64,000 nucleotides of DNA from Aselliscus stoliczkanus (taxonomy: Eukaryota > Chordata > Mammalia > Chiroptera > Hipposideridae): assembly GCA_033961575.1 (NCBI GenBank), contig CM066729.1, forward strand, positions 30,042,501 through 30,106,500, read 5' to 3'. Below are positions 12,109 to 24,293 of this stretch, piece after piece. The stretch's first letter is position 1; every line of letters starts with the position of its first letter. Made by a program: the position numbers and the translations under genes. The notes below the pieces were generated by a model. That model was not told where the DNA came from, did no database searches, and worked only from the letters and a program-made list of their open reading frames with translations.

Positions 12109-12690
12109 GTGTTAGTTATCTATTACTGCATAATAAATCATCACAAATTTAACAGCTTAAAACAGCATCTATTATGTCAGCTTCCATGGGCCGAGACTCC
12201 TGTCAGGACATAGCTGGATTTTCTGCTGTGGTCTCAACAAGGTGTTAGCTGAGCTCTGTTCCTTTATAAAGCTTGAGGTTCTCTTACAACTTCATGTGGA
12301 TGTTGGTTGAATTCTGTTTCTTGTGGTTTTAAGAGGTTGTAGGTCCCTGTTTGATTGCTGGCTGTCAGCAGGGCGCCACTCTCAGCTCCTAGAGGGGAGC
12401 TGCAGTCTTTGCCAGGAGGTCCTCTCATGGGCCCTCCCACAGATGGCAGCTTCCTTCTCTGAGGCCATTGGGAGAATCTCTCAGTCCACTCTGCTAAGAC
12501 AGAATCTTACATAACATAATGTAGTTCTAGGAGTTTAACGTCTACTTTTACAGTATGACACAATCTAATCTAGGGAGTGACTATTTTACTGGCTTTGACA
12601 TATTCAATTGGCAAGTCACAGGATCTGCCAATTCAGGATCTGAATTAGGGTGTGACTCATTGAGTCACTTTAGGGTATATCCACCACAAT
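12109..12690 (+). repeat. old mammalian interspersed repeat, class unresolved
   Basis: The start 'gttagttatctattactgca' with 'aacagcttaaaacagcatct' and the later 'tgggccctcccacagatggc' and 'agggtatatccaccacaat' match a well-known mammal-wide repeat that often carries 'cttagtggcttaaaacaac'. I recognise the pattern but cannot name its class reliably. Confidence 0.6.
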
Positions 12691-12699
12691 TGCCATGGA

Positions 12700-13670
12700 A
12701 AAGGATCAGAGAACAAGAAAGAGCCTAAAAATTTGAAGCCAAAATACAAGCATTAAATAGAAGAGTTGCAAGGTAAAGCTGAAGAAATCTCTCAGAAAAA
12801 AAGAATAAAAACATCAACAAAAAGAAATTTTAAGGCTGGCCAAGTGGTGCGGTGGTTAAGCGCTGGCTTGGGAGGCCAGCGGCCCTGGTTTGGTCCCACA
12901 TATGAGGGCCAGTGACACTGCCCTCAAAAAAAAAAAAAAAGAAATTTTAAATAAGGGACAAAAGATTTAAAAAAATAAGTTACAAGACCAATTCAGGAGG
13001 CCCTACATCTGACTAACAGAATGTCCTGAAAAAGAGAAACAGAGGAAGGACATGTATCAAAGATCTAACATAGAAACTCATTGCAGACCAGAACAGAACA
13101 AGCCTTCAGATTGAAAGGTGCCATTGATGCTCAGCACAATAAATGGAAGAGGGAGAGGAAAGAAGACCCCTGTCAAAAAGGCACACAACCATGAAATTCC
13201 AGAACACTCGGAGTGAAAAGAAAATCCTAATCGTTTTCAGGGTGAAAAAATAGATCAGATATGAAGGATTGAAAATAAAAAGACGTCATCAGACTTCTCA
13301 GCAGCAATTCTGGAAGCTAAAAGAGAATAAAGTAACGCCTTCAGAGTCCTGAGGGAATTCATTTTAACATGAAATTTCAAGCCAGGCATACCAAATCTCA
13401 AGTGTGAGGGCAAGAAAAAAGTTTGTTTTCTTTCCATATTTACAGGCCAAAATACTACTTCCCATGCATGCCTGATTAGGAAATATATTGAGAGTAAACC
13501 AAAAAAGAGGGGGACATGGGCCACAAGAAATAAGGGATCCAAGTAAGAAGAAAGATGTAGGGAAGGCCTAGACGTTGTAACAGGTACACAGAGAAACACT
13601 CCAGGTTGAAACAGCAAGGTAAATGGGCACAGGAGAAAAGTGCCCATTAAAGAGAAATTGGGACAATTAG
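12700..13670 (+). repeat. HAL1/L1M-like LINE fragment
   Basis: Motifs in order fit the ORF1/3' part of HAL1 or old L1: 'cagattgaaaggtgccattg', 'ctcagcacaataaatggaag', 'catgaaattccagaacactc', 'agacttctcagcagcaattc', 'tggaagctaaaagagaataa', 'ccttcagagtcctgagggaa' and 'gaaacactccaggttgaaac'. Reading frames are broken throughout. It is interrupted by a young SINE at 12834-12937. Confidence 0.7.
12834..12937 (+). mobile_element. short tRNA-derived SINE, copy 1, with target duplication
   Basis: Head GGCTGGCCAAGTGGTGCGGT with an A-box-like TGGTGCGGTGG, an anticodon-arm-like hairpin CTGGC-TTGGGAG-GCCAG, a B-box-like GGTTTGGTCCC, then 'gagggccagtgacactgccc' and an A tail. Flanked by a perfect 13-bp target duplication AAAGAAATTTTAA (12821-12833 and 12938-12950). 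This shows retrotransposition by L1 machinery and marks it as younger than the LINE it interrupts. Confidence 0.92.
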
Positions 13671-14230
13671 ATTATCTGATGTGGTTAAAAAATTGGAAAA
13701 TATTAGTGATAGGTTATTTGACAAATCTTTTGAAAATTTTGGAGTAGGGAGAATAGTAATACATACATGGAGCTACATCTAAGTGGGAGATGCAGGGGAA
13801 GGCAATGCTTAACTCTAGAAAAAGATGAATCTTTAATCTTGAACACTCCTTACTTAGCTCAGTGATCATCTTTAGTCACAAATAATGTGACTGTTGATTT
13901 AACCAAATCTATCGGATATGGGAAAATTTGGAGGATTTGTTTTTCAAAGGTTTTGGGGGTAGTTTAGATTGCTTAATAACAGAAATAATGTTGAAAATTG
14001 GCCAAGCAGTCAATAGCATTATTAACATGCTAGTGAGAAATGTGGAGAGACTGTACATTCCAAAAGAAAAAGGTAGTGAAAAGAGTTGCAATGGGTTGCC
14101 TCTGGGAGGTAGGAATGAGGAATGAAAAGACAATTGGTTTACTTTTCATACTGTTTGGTACAGTAAAAATAAAGAGAGAAAAGAAAAGCTATGTAAATGT
14201 ATATTACTTTGGTTTAAAAAATGTTTTTTA
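13671..14230 (+). repeat. L1M-type 3' end, likely
   Basis: 'gcaatgggttgcctctggga' followed by 'gaatgaggaatgaaaagaca', 'tactgtttggtacagtaaaa' and an AT-rich end fits the 3' UTR of an old L1 on the plus strand (about 14080-14220). The part before 14000 is AT-rich and less certain. Confidence 0.45.
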
Positions 14231-14439
14231 ACTAGTATATCAGATTCCATCAAAATCTGTAAGAATCAAAGTTTTTCCAGCCAGAATTAAACAAACAGGA
14301 AATGCTGAACAGTTAGATACAGCCCCACCACTCTGTTTAGTCGCTTTAACAAAGACAAACCAAATTTCTCTTCCTTTTGTTACAATTTCCACGCTGATTT
14401 TGACAAATTTCCCTGAGTGCCTATGCTCCACTATAAATT

Positions 14440-14880
14440 ACTTATTTTTCTGAGTCACTCTTGTCTAGACTGCAAAAGTGGCCCCTGCTCAGTGTTTGGC
14501 GGGTGGGAATTGTAGGTTCTGCTCAGCTTTGTTTGTACAGCACTTCCTCCCTCTCGGGAAGTATGCATTATACGTGAATGAGGCTCTTCACAGCTCTGCA
14601 TAATTACCGCATTTGGAACAATTCTTCTCTTCAAGGTTGTTTTTTTTCTTTTCTTTTCTTTTCTTTTCTTTTGGTTTCCTCTATTTTGCAGCCACTGTCA
14701 TTGTTATTTTGATGCTGTGGTTTAATAGCAGCTTCAAATGCAAATTTGACAACACAAGCTAAACATTATGGCTGGCAAACAAAGGAATGAAACTTCCATG
14801 CCAGTTTTGGGGAGCTCCACCTGATCTATAAAAGCAGCCATGTTTTCCTGGTAAGCCCAGCATACAACCTTGGCTTTTGT
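14440..14880. promoter_or_regulatory. candidate conserved non-coding element
   Basis: A repeat-free stretch, apart from a short (TTTTC)n run at 14639-14672, with clustered motifs such as 'gcataattaccgcatttgga', 'gtttaatagcagcttcaaat', 'aaatgcaaat' and 'ctccacctgatctataaaag'. The last contains a TATAAA but no transcript evidence is available. An octamer-like ATGCAAAT occurs at about 14738. The call is inference from appearance only. Confidence 0.3.
14639..14672. repeat. (TTTTC)n microsatellite
   Basis: Five or more tandem TTTTC units. Confidence 0.85.
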
Positions 14881-17285
14881 ATTGTAAAAGGAGCCAGAAT
14901 TTTCTGAAGACATTCTCCAAACCTGGGCTCCAAAATGGAGTCTTAACTATTCTATTTCCTCTTCCTCCATGTTTTATAGTTCTAACTTTGCAGGTCGTTG
15001 AGATCCAGTCAGAGACTCTTGTTTCCCAGTGAATCTGTTCTCTGGATCATTTATTCAAGGGTGATAAGCCAAGGGTGATAAGGTCACAAGGGGAACTGCC
15101 CAGGCAATGACCTATTAGAGCAGGATAGCACTGGAGCTCCTGGTTGGCACAAGCTTTTAGCCTTTAGCTGCTGGTCCATAGAAGAGGTCATAGGAAGGGT
15201 GTCTGTCCTGGAGCACAGGGACAAGACAGTTGGGGAGACCTGGGAAGCAGCTATAACTAATTGGTATGGGAGTATTTAAATGTTTGAGAGGGCTGTATCT
15301 GTGCGTACTGAAATATCAGCCCTGCACAAATCACTTCCTATCGATAATGTAGTTATTTTCGTACATGTCTGTCTTCTCCTACTATCTTATAAGATCCTTC
15401 AGAGGAGATTGGGAATCAGATTCTTCTCTGTATATGGCAAAAGTGCTTTTCCTAGATGAGTGGATGAATGAATAAATGAGTTAACATAAAAATTATTTCT
15501 TCTTTCAAGGTCTGGCTTCCTTGCTCTTGACTTAAAAAGTGTTCTCTATTGAAATGAAACATGCCAAAACTTAGATAGGGAGGGACTTTTTATAATCTCA
15601 AATCTAGTCCTTTGGGAGGATGACAGGACATTGAAATAACCATGCAGATATCAAACCTTTTTTCTTCAAAAAAGTTATCATTGCCATAATGGATAGTTGA
15701 GAAAAAGATGAAAGTTTATTATTCTTTGTTAAGAGTTTGTTAGTTTTGTAGATGAATGTGGAGTACAGTGGAAAAGACTTCATGCTAAAAGTTTGGTTTT
15801 TTTGTTTTTCTGGAAAAAATGGATATTACATTGGTAGTGTTCTAATTTTGCCATGGTTTAGGTTTAAATTAATCAGATCTTAAGCGTTACACTGGCAAGT
15901 CTTTGTTTTCCCTTCCACAGCTAAGGAGAGAAATTCATAAATAGTAAGGAGGAAATTAGGTAAGCTTTTGTTTTGTTTTTTTAGATCAGTTCTCACAACC
16001 CAAGATGTTACCAAGCTATAACTATAGGGACATGTAAAAAATATGATTTTTATCTAGGTCATAAAATTTACCACTGTTTTTTTTCCTTAATTTAAATGTA
16101 GAAATCATAGGCATCTATAATTTGCCAACTGAGCAGGATCAGAAACATGGCATCAGGGGTTAAAACATTTATTTTTTATCTAAAGAGAAATTGGCATGAA
16201 AGAAATTTATCAAGGGACTACATTTTTAAAGCATGCATTGCATGGCTGCCCAGAACAAAAAGAAAATTCTAGTATATTAAAGTAATAATTCCTTTTGAAC
16301 TATAAGTATTAATGTAAGATGATAGAAACAGACCAAAATAAACAATTTTCAAAGAAGAAATGGAAGCCACAGTATTATCTTGCTTCTCTAATATTTTATT
16401 GGTTGTAGTTTTAGCTACTTGTGTTCTCAAAAGAAAATCATCTAGAATCCTCTCGGCTCAATCTGAATCTCTTAGCGGAGCTGACTTACTGATATCACAC
16501 TGTTGATAATGAATCAAATGCAGGATGTTTCTTTCGAAGCAAGCAAATGGTTTATTTAACACAACAGCTATTGATCATTGGAAGTAAATACTATAACTAT
16601 AGTAAATTACTATAACTAGTCCACATTAGACTTTGGGATATTTTTAGTTCTTCAATAAGATTCTGAAAATAATTTGTGTTTCTCTAAAAACATGTTTCAG
16701 GAGCTACGATGTTTTAAATTGGTGCTAGTCACTGAAAATGTAGAAATAAATAAAGATATTTTCAGTTTTCCTGGAATAGACAGTTCCTCAGATCATTTTA
16801 GCAAAGTCTGAGAAGTTTCATAATAGAAGTACCCCCCAAAAGAAGAAGACTCCCCCTCTTTGCTAAGGGGAGAGGCAGGAGTGGCCAAGGGAAGGTCACT
16901 TAAACAATGGCTGAGCTAAGTCTGTAAAGAAATGGAGACATTAGCCAGGCAGGAAGGACATTCCAGACAGGGAGAAAGAGAATGCGGGAAGTGCATGTGG
17001 AATTACAAGAAGCACAAACTCAGACTGGAAATCCTTAGAGGAAATCCAATATTGAAATTAATGGGACACACAGACACTCAAAAACTGCTTTCAGAAAAGT
17101 CGTATGAAGCAAAATAATTCACATTTTCTTTTTGACGGTTATCATTGTATTATGTTCTCAGTTGCTTTCAATAAAAAAATACATGGAAAACTTCCCAAGA
17201 ATTAGCCATAAAAATAATTGGGAAAATTCCAATATTGGCCATTATGAGACATCTCTATGATATTTAATATTTCTATCCCCTAGTC
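14881..17285. other. AT-rich unique non-coding sequence
   Basis: No gene. A probable L2 3' tail on the plus strand lies at about 15365-15482 ('gatccttcagaggagattgg' to 'gaatgaataaatgag'). A diverged ancient fragment may lie at 16875-16975 ('ggacattccagacagggaga'). Otherwise nothing recognised. Confidence 0.45.
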
Positions 17286-17600
17286 CAGGGGTAAGCAAAC
17301 TGAGGCTCGCAAGCCACATGTGGCTCTTTGGGTACGGTCTGTCTCAAAAGTTTGCCGACCCCTGGAAGAGCCAATCCTGTCCCTCACAACAATTTAAAAA
17401 TTATTCAAGGGCCATAAATATTTTTTTACACATAAGGAAAATATAAAGTAATATTATAAATGAAACTATGATAGTTTCATTTTCATTTTCAATTTTACTT
17501 CAGAGCCATATGTATGTACCCAAAGAGCCACCTGTGGCTTGCAAGCTGCAGTTTGCCAACCCTTGGCGGCTCTTCCATCTCAAAAGTTTGCTGACCCCTG
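17286..17600. mobile_element. non-autonomous hAT-like element with duplicated termini
   Basis: Left end CAGGGGTAAGCAAACT, right end the reverse complement of CAGGGGTCAGCAAACT. Flanking 8-mers CCCTAGTC and CCTTAGAG agree at five positions, fitting a decayed 8-bp hAT target duplication. Internally, 17299-17331 (ggctcgcaagccacatgtgg) is inverted at 17520-17550 (ccacctgtggcttgcaagct). Copies of 'caaaagtttgc(c/t)gacccctg' occur at 17345-17366 and 17580-17600. The repeated ends suggest a composite or self-inserted element. No transposase coding sequence. Confidence 0.7.
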
Positions 17601-18446
17601 CCTTAGAGGGTAAATAAAATGCTAAATGGCTTATATGCATAAAGTACAACCAAGATTTGCTATGTTTGAATAGTTTCATCCATATATGTATCATAATATG
17701 TACTCTTCAAAATTATCTCCTTATAACATAGTTTTTCTACGCAAATGGAGAAAAAAAATATGCTAATATGAGTAATGTTGAATTTTCATTCCTTATAAAG
17801 TAAAATTTTTCCTATTCTCAAATACCAAAATCCTCCTTCTGAGCCCAGCTAAGAGTTGGGCTGGCCCAAAGAGACATTGGACTATCCTTGCGTCCTGAAT
17901 TAATGAGATAGACTCTTATATAACATAACATTATATAATGTATACTTCAGTTTCCTAACTGTAGAATGAGACCTCTAAGGTCTTTCAGCTCTAACAGTCA
18001 TTCTACAACTTTTTTATTTCAAGCTTGGTATCCCGAACATGGCATCCTATTGTCTTTTCCCAGCACCAGTCAGTGAAACCACTTCTTCAGTACAGGTCTT
18101 AGCCCTGGAGAGCAACGGTGTTATTCACTGTAGCCTGCCTTGTCCACCTCACTTAGGTCACAATAATATTTCTCCAGCCCCAAGTGGAGCACACTAGACT
18201 AAGACTTTCTTTTATAGACTCACCCATCAGCCTAAGTCCAAGTCGTAGTGCAGAAAGTATGTGAAAGACTCCAAGGTGGTAAATAACGAAAAAGTATGAG
18301 AAAGCTTTCTCCCGACAACCTCTTATGGCTCTATTACAGAACAAAAAAATGACCTATAGGGAGTGGGTCGTCTGCCACTTGATAGCATTATATTGCGTAT
18401 ATTGAGCCGGTCCCACCGAGTCTCTCCTGACTGGTTCCATCCAGAG
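17601..18446. other. unique non-coding sequence
   Basis: A short MIR-related tail may be present at 17945-18005 ('cttcagtttcctaactgtag', 'aaggtctttcagctctaaca'). Nothing else recognised. Confidence 0.4.
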
Positions 18447-18714
18447 CAATGGTCCTCCAAGTTTTTTTATCACAAACCACTTCTCAATTCATATATAAAT
18501 ATATTCTTACATTTATATATTGTGTGTGCTTATTTATTTTTGAATTATATTCATGTGATAGTAAACTGATAGGTTACATAGATTACAAAATATATACAAA
18601 AATAGGAATTTTCAAAGGAAGAGATTTTTAAAAATTAATAAATAGAAATTGCAGTTGAAATATTCTTCCTGAACCCTCGTGGATTATCTTCAGTGCCCTA
18701 CTTAGAGAACATTG
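18447..18714 (+). repeat. hAT-type DNA transposon fragment, old
   Basis: The left end 'caatggtcctccaagttttt' with 'tatcacaaaccacttctcaa' and the right end 'cctacttagagaacattgat' look like the decayed CAGTGGTTCTC...GAGAACCACTG termini of MER-type hAT elements, with an AT-rich interior. Boundaries approximate. Confidence 0.5.
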
Positions 18715-19510
18715 ATTTAAAGTGCTGACTCTTCTGAATGACCCAGACATTTACATCTTAAATTATCCCTTTATAATTTTTGGTAAATCTTAATTTCTTA
18801 TTCAAAATCTTAAAATATTTGAATATTTTTTAATCTTAAGTTTTTATAATTTGTGACAGGCAGTTTCTCTATTTTCAGTGAACAAAAGAGGTAACTCAGG
18901 GTCTGTTTTACCAGGCAAGTAATATCCGATCAAATCGTTATCAGTAAAATCCTGAATCTCCTCCAGCCCTCCAAAATCTTGCCCTCATCACCCATTTTTC
19001 TCTACCATTCATTCATTGGATCCTGAATATGCTTTCCTTCTTACTGGAAAAATCCTTGTTTTGCATTTGTATGAGGTAAGACAATAAGACAGTGATGCTG
19101 GTTCAGAAATAAACACTCTAGGAAGTATATAATTATCATTATTTTATGATCACACTTTATTTACTTTCCTTTTTTTTTTTCCTTTTCGATTTTATTACCT
19201 GCTTCATCAGTCACTTCATTGAACCATTAATAATTTTTGACTATTTCCAAAACTCAGACCCATATAAAAGATGAGACTTTAGTCTAAAGATAAAAGAGCA
19301 AAGGTTTACCAGCCCTGAGACTACTTAAAGCAATGTGTCCTAGCATTCTGGCAGTAAATCCAAGGAGGATTGACAGCATCTTTATAATTAGTGTATAAAC
19401 AATTTATATATTAAAGAGAACCATATGAGTCTATGGATTTTAGAAATTGATTTTATTTCATTATAGACCTTTCTCGTAGGCATTAGTCATTCCACATAGA
19501 TTGAAAGTCA
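18715..19510. other. AT-rich unique non-coding sequence
   Basis: Nothing recognised apart from short T-runs near 19171-19180. Confidence 0.4.
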
Positions 19511-19740
19511 ATGTGGTGTGCTGGGCATAGCCTACGGAGGACTTTAAACCAAAGTTCTAGCCTCCACCCCATCATGGACTGGCCGCGTGACCCCAAACAA
19601 TTGACTTGCTTAACCTTTGAGTCTCAGTTTCCTATTCTGCAAAATAAGCCACTGTTAACCTCTTAACCTTGTTGTGAAGATGGAAAGTCTATACATACAG
19701 CTCTTAGTACAGTGCCCAGAACATAGCAGATACCCATTAA
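19511..19740 (+). repeat. MIR SINE
   Basis: Almost complete MIR order on the plus strand: 'gtgaccccaaacaattgact', 'gagtctcagtttcctattct', 'aacctcttaaccttgttgtg', 'ctcttagtacagtgcccaga', 'acatagcagatacccattaa'. Confidence 0.8.
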
Positions 19741-20739
19741 AAGGCAAATATTTTGCTACCCTTTGAAATCCTTAAAGTTTATGATTTGTATCTCTTTTAT
19801 TCCCATTTAGTCCCTAGCATAGTATCTTCTCTGGAGTTCATGTTTAATATTTTCCATTGACTGATACCAATAATCTCCTACACTTTATTTAATTTCACAG
19901 AAGTAAATGATGCTCTGCTGCTTCTTATATTTTGGAGATTAAAGACACAATAGTTTGACAACTATATGACAATAACAACACAAAGTCTGTTTATACAGTC
20001 CTGTCTACTTTCCAGCATATGGAACATCGATTCCCAGCGTCTGAAGTCATCTGAGCTCTAAGGTACAAATGAGAAACGGAGGTCCTCTAATCCTGCTTCT
20101 ACCAGCAACTGTGTATGATAGATCCGCAAATCCTTTCTCAGGGTCAATTCCACAATGCAAGTTTCTGTGTCTGGGAGGTCAAGTCTAATCTTCTCCATTT
20201 GGTGATTTGGGTAATCCTCTGGCCTTCATCTTTGGGGATAAACCTTATCTAATTCCTGCGAGGGAAGCAGGGAACATTAGTTTTCTATCCATATATGGCC
20301 GGATTAGATGCTGTGTGACAGTGTGTATGTGTATATGAAAGAAAAGCAGGAGTCAGCTGACTCTTCTACAACTCTCTGCCTGAATTTAAAAGGAACCTGG
20401 ACCTGAATTTTAATCTTTCTTGTGTTGGGACACAAGAAAGCAGATTCTTCAAAAATGTCAGAAAGAAGGTACAGCCTTGCCATCTGAATGAAATGCAGAG
20501 AGGCTCCCTAACACGACCTGACTATTGGTTTCATCACCATTGAATGGCCTGGAAGACCCATACTTCTTGCCACATTGGGGACGGACAAATACTTTGAAAA
20601 CCCTCTCTCCAGATCTCTCCCTCTGAACAGAAATACATATCAGGTAATCTGTGCTGAAGCAGTTCTTGCCACCATTAGAAAGATAATTGTTAAATTTGCA
20701 TAATCAGTTTGGAAAGTGGCATGTCATAGTGGACAGACA
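19741..20739. other. unique non-coding sequence
   Basis: No gene or clear repeat. A short TG-rich patch lies at about 20310-20337. Confidence 0.4.
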
Positions 20740-20935
20740 TTTTGGTCTGTTTTTCATTTACTAGTTTTGTGAACTAAAAAAGATGCCTAAAATATGAGTT
20801 CTAGCTTTCTTATATGTAAAATGAGGAAGCAAACCTACCTCACATTTATTGGGAGAATTGTTTTAGAGAACAAATGTAAAAAATGCCTAGACAGTACGTG
20901 GCACATAATAGGCATTTAATAGCTGTTGTTAAATT
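20740..20935 (+). repeat. MIR SINE
   Basis: 'tagctttcttatatgtaaaa', 'acctacctcacatttattgg' and 'gtggcacataataggcattt' are in MIR order, with the 3' 'aatagctgttgtt' tail. Confidence 0.7.
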
Positions 20936-21809
20936 GGCATCCAATTATGAAATGAAATTTTCCTGCATTGGTTTATCTTCCTATATCTATCTCATCCTTC
21001 CAACCTGGAATTTTGACAGAAATTTTAAGTTTTGTTTTTAGAACCATTTATCGTTGATTTGGATTTGTATTCTTTTGGATGATTATTCAGCACTAATGAT
21101 TTGGGCGGCAGCAAAGATAGATTTTGAAGATTCACCGCTGTGTGAGTTTTAGTAATTATAACACACACACCCTTATTTGCATAGAGCTATGCTCTGCAAA
21201 AGGTTTTCCTGTCTGTTTTCTCATTTGTTCAAGAGTTAGTGCAGTTATGGTCTTAACTTTTAACATAAATTTCATGGAGATGAGTTTAAATGGTTTTCTG
21301 TGACTGGATTCAAATAAAGCTTTTTATTTTCAAATCTTCATTGGAAAATGGCAACCATATCCCATAACCTATCGCAGAAATGACATACGAATAGTCTAGT
21401 GTTTCAAAAGAAGTTCAAGAAAATTGCAAGCGTCCATTATGGGACCAGTGTCTGACATTTGTCTTGGCTCCTGAGTGAGTGTCATTCACCTGAATGGTGC
21501 AGTTTGTAGTTTGCAGCACACTGGGAAATACTTAGCGGCCCACTCTCCACAGTGGACAGCCTGCCAAGGAAGAGAACCAAATGGCAGGCTCTAAGATATG
21601 AAAATACTGGTGCTAAATTCTTTCTGGCCATTTTATTGGAGCATAAAGGATGTCCGCATTAAAGCAGAAGGAGCCAATGATGTTGCCACATGTTTAATTA
21701 AATGATTTTTACCACGTATGATCTCAACTTGAGCTGGGTCTCCAAACAGAGTTCATTTTTGTAGCTTTATTGTGTAAGTAGTACAGCAGAGGGGAAATGG
21801 AAGGGAGGA
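20936..21809. other. unique non-coding sequence
   Basis: Nothing recognised. The stretch is AT-rich with no open frame of note. Confidence 0.4.
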
Positions 21810-22010
21810 GATTTAGGGCCAGAGGACCTGGTTTTGAATCCCATCTCTGGCATTTACTGACTCTGTGATCAGTGATTTTTAACTTTTTGGAGCTTCTGTT
21901 TCCCTGGATGTAAAATGGCAAAGCAGAGTAAAAATTACCTCGTGGTGTATTGGGAGGATTAAATGATATAATGCATATAAATAGCCCTACGTATCTACAA
22001 AGTGGTAAAC
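21810..22010 (+). repeat. MIR SINE
   Basis: 'ggacctggttttgaatccca', 'tctctggcatttactgactc', 'ttctgtttccctggatgtaa', 'gaggattaaatgatataatg' form a MIR in order. The 169-codon minus-strand open frame at 21724-22233 is largely MIR antisense. Confidence 0.75.
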
Positions 22011-24291
22011 AAACTTTGATGTCAGTAGAGTAATAGCACTGTAAATAGTGGTAATAGTGATACTGGTACCACGGTCTGCTTTGCTGTGTTCTAAGGAAGG
22101 CTGACGGTATCTTATCCACACCCATTGTACCTACATATACTCCCACCTCTGTCTCCATGAAACTTCTCTCCACACCTTCCCCACGTTCAGTGCATAACAG
22201 GCATAATTCCTTATTCATACACATAACACTCACTGCATCTGATGACTTCTACATCTTCCTAAGCCTTCTTGTCTCTTTAATTTTCTTCAAAATATGTATA
22301 GATTATTCAAATGATATGGTTAATTTATTCAGTTAATGAACATAAGATGAAGGGTTACCCTGTGCAGGGCTCTCTGGGATGCATTACCCAGTCATCTATC
22401 CCAGACACACAGAGGCTCAGAAGCTCTAGGGTGTGGCTAGAAATAAAACACAAATGGAATATGAAGAGATAAAATATTTCGGTGGACACAGGGACAGGGC
22501 ACCTCTTGCCCATGGTTTGCAGATTGTGGAGCCTATGGAGGAGATGGTATCATGGACTATCTCATGGAAGTCAGCCAGCCAAGGGCACTTAGCAGATGAA
22601 AGAGACTGAGTACAGGGACTCAGCAGAAACAGGGGAGTATGAGGTCTGCAGTGTAAAGTACAAGGAACCTGGAGAGATGGCTGTAGCAAGCAGTAGGGTA
22701 ACTGTTCTTGGGTGGGGTGAGGAAAGTGCTGAGGAAGGGGCTAGTCCTGCTTGTTTCGGTGGGATGGAGGGATATAAAGCACTGACCTTGAAAAAGCTTG
22801 GTAGTCGGGTCTAGAGTGGTCAAAGATAGGCTACTAGCTGATTGGTGGAATTTCTATGTGCTGAATATTGTAAATGATACAAAAATAAATCAGCCCCTTC
22901 AAGGAAGAGAAGTCAGGGTTTAATGAAACAATATCTAAGAATCAAATGACGACACCTGCTACAGGTGTTCATAAGAAAGTTATTGTTCTGATTTCCAAAG
23001 GAATTTCTTATTTCCCAGGAACCCTCAAAAAGCAGAATTTGTTACCGTGGTAAATTTGTGATCCAGAGTCCGTGGTTCCTCTTTGCAATTTCAAAAACCA
23101 AATTCTATAAGCATGTCCAGAGTGTCTCTGACCCTCTGAGGTAGAATCGCATTAGCCAACCCTGTGAGATACAGAGTGCCAACGGGCTCATTCACAATGA
23201 CAGCTATTACTGTCACGCATACCAGAATACTCAGATGGCACACCAACGCATTCCCTTGCTGCAGGCAAGCCTAGATGGGAAGCCAGTTTGTAAACAGAAG
23301 GTAGCTTGGTGAGCACAGACTCAAAACACAAGGAAATAGATGACTGACGGTTTAATGGCATCAAGCTACAAAAACTGGTTGTATAGTTCGTCATTACAGA
23401 TATGTCCCTGACGGTCTGCAAACCTCCATAGCTTTAGACCCCTTCTGCCCTGGACAGGGCTCCTCTAGGTATGACTGATCGTTTTTTTTCTGACTCAGGT
23501 TTGTTTCCATGTTCCACCTCTCTAATTGATGCTTTCTTCCTTAAACTTGTTTAATATATGTAAATACATATAAATTGCCCTTTATATATTGTTTAATGCA
23601 GGCCTAGGACTGCTCTCTTCTCATCCAATATCTGTTGACTTTTATGGTTTGATTCTAAGAGACCTATCTTATTTCTCTGCTTTATCTAGGGGCAGAGGTA
23701 GGTGAACGGGCAGAGGACACTTCACCACAGCCTCCATTTCCTGATAACAGTTACAGTGAATTTGGACACATTCTTCACTTTCTCCATTCAACAGAGGAAC
23801 ATTTCTAGGTTGTCAATGTCTACCTTTAAAAGCCACACCTGTCATTAAACACAGTGTTCCAGGTATGGTTTGATATGCTCACAGAAACTAGCACCAGTGC
23901 ACACATTTTTCTGAGACACTGTACTTCTAGTAATGGACTCTAAGATAAAATCTGTTTTCTCAGCAGCAAAATTGCATTGTTGATTTACCGTGAGCTTCAA
24001 ATAAACTAAATCTCTTAAATTGTCTATTTCAGTTAAGGTATATTTCCCTGAGTGGTATTTTTCATTTGTCCCCATTGAGTTTCATTTTGCATGCTTTAGC
24101 CCACCATTGCAGCCTACCAAACATGTTAAAACTAGTTTGTCACTGCTTAGGAACTATGTAAATACCTGAGCATACATCATAGACTGAATTTCTACAAGTG
24201 ATTGTTTTCTCTATTTGGTGCAGACTATTTATATTGCTAGTGTGAATAAAGGCATCAAACCACATTCCTTCTTGATCTTTTTCTCTCTGTC
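22011..24291. other. unique non-coding sequence
   Basis: No gene or certain repeat. Several 60-90 codon frames on both strands (22426-22823) overlap one another and resemble nothing. AT-rich sequence resumes near 23500. Confidence 0.4.
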
Positions 24292-24293
24292 TA

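Noticed and set aside
14820..14850. TATAAA near 14827 as a core promoter
   Set aside because: Single TATA-like matches are common in AT-rich DNA; no initiator, CpG context or downstream exon could be seen.
21724..22233. 169-codon minus-strand frame as a gene
   Set aside because: It mostly overlaps a MIR in reverse and has no recognisable domain.
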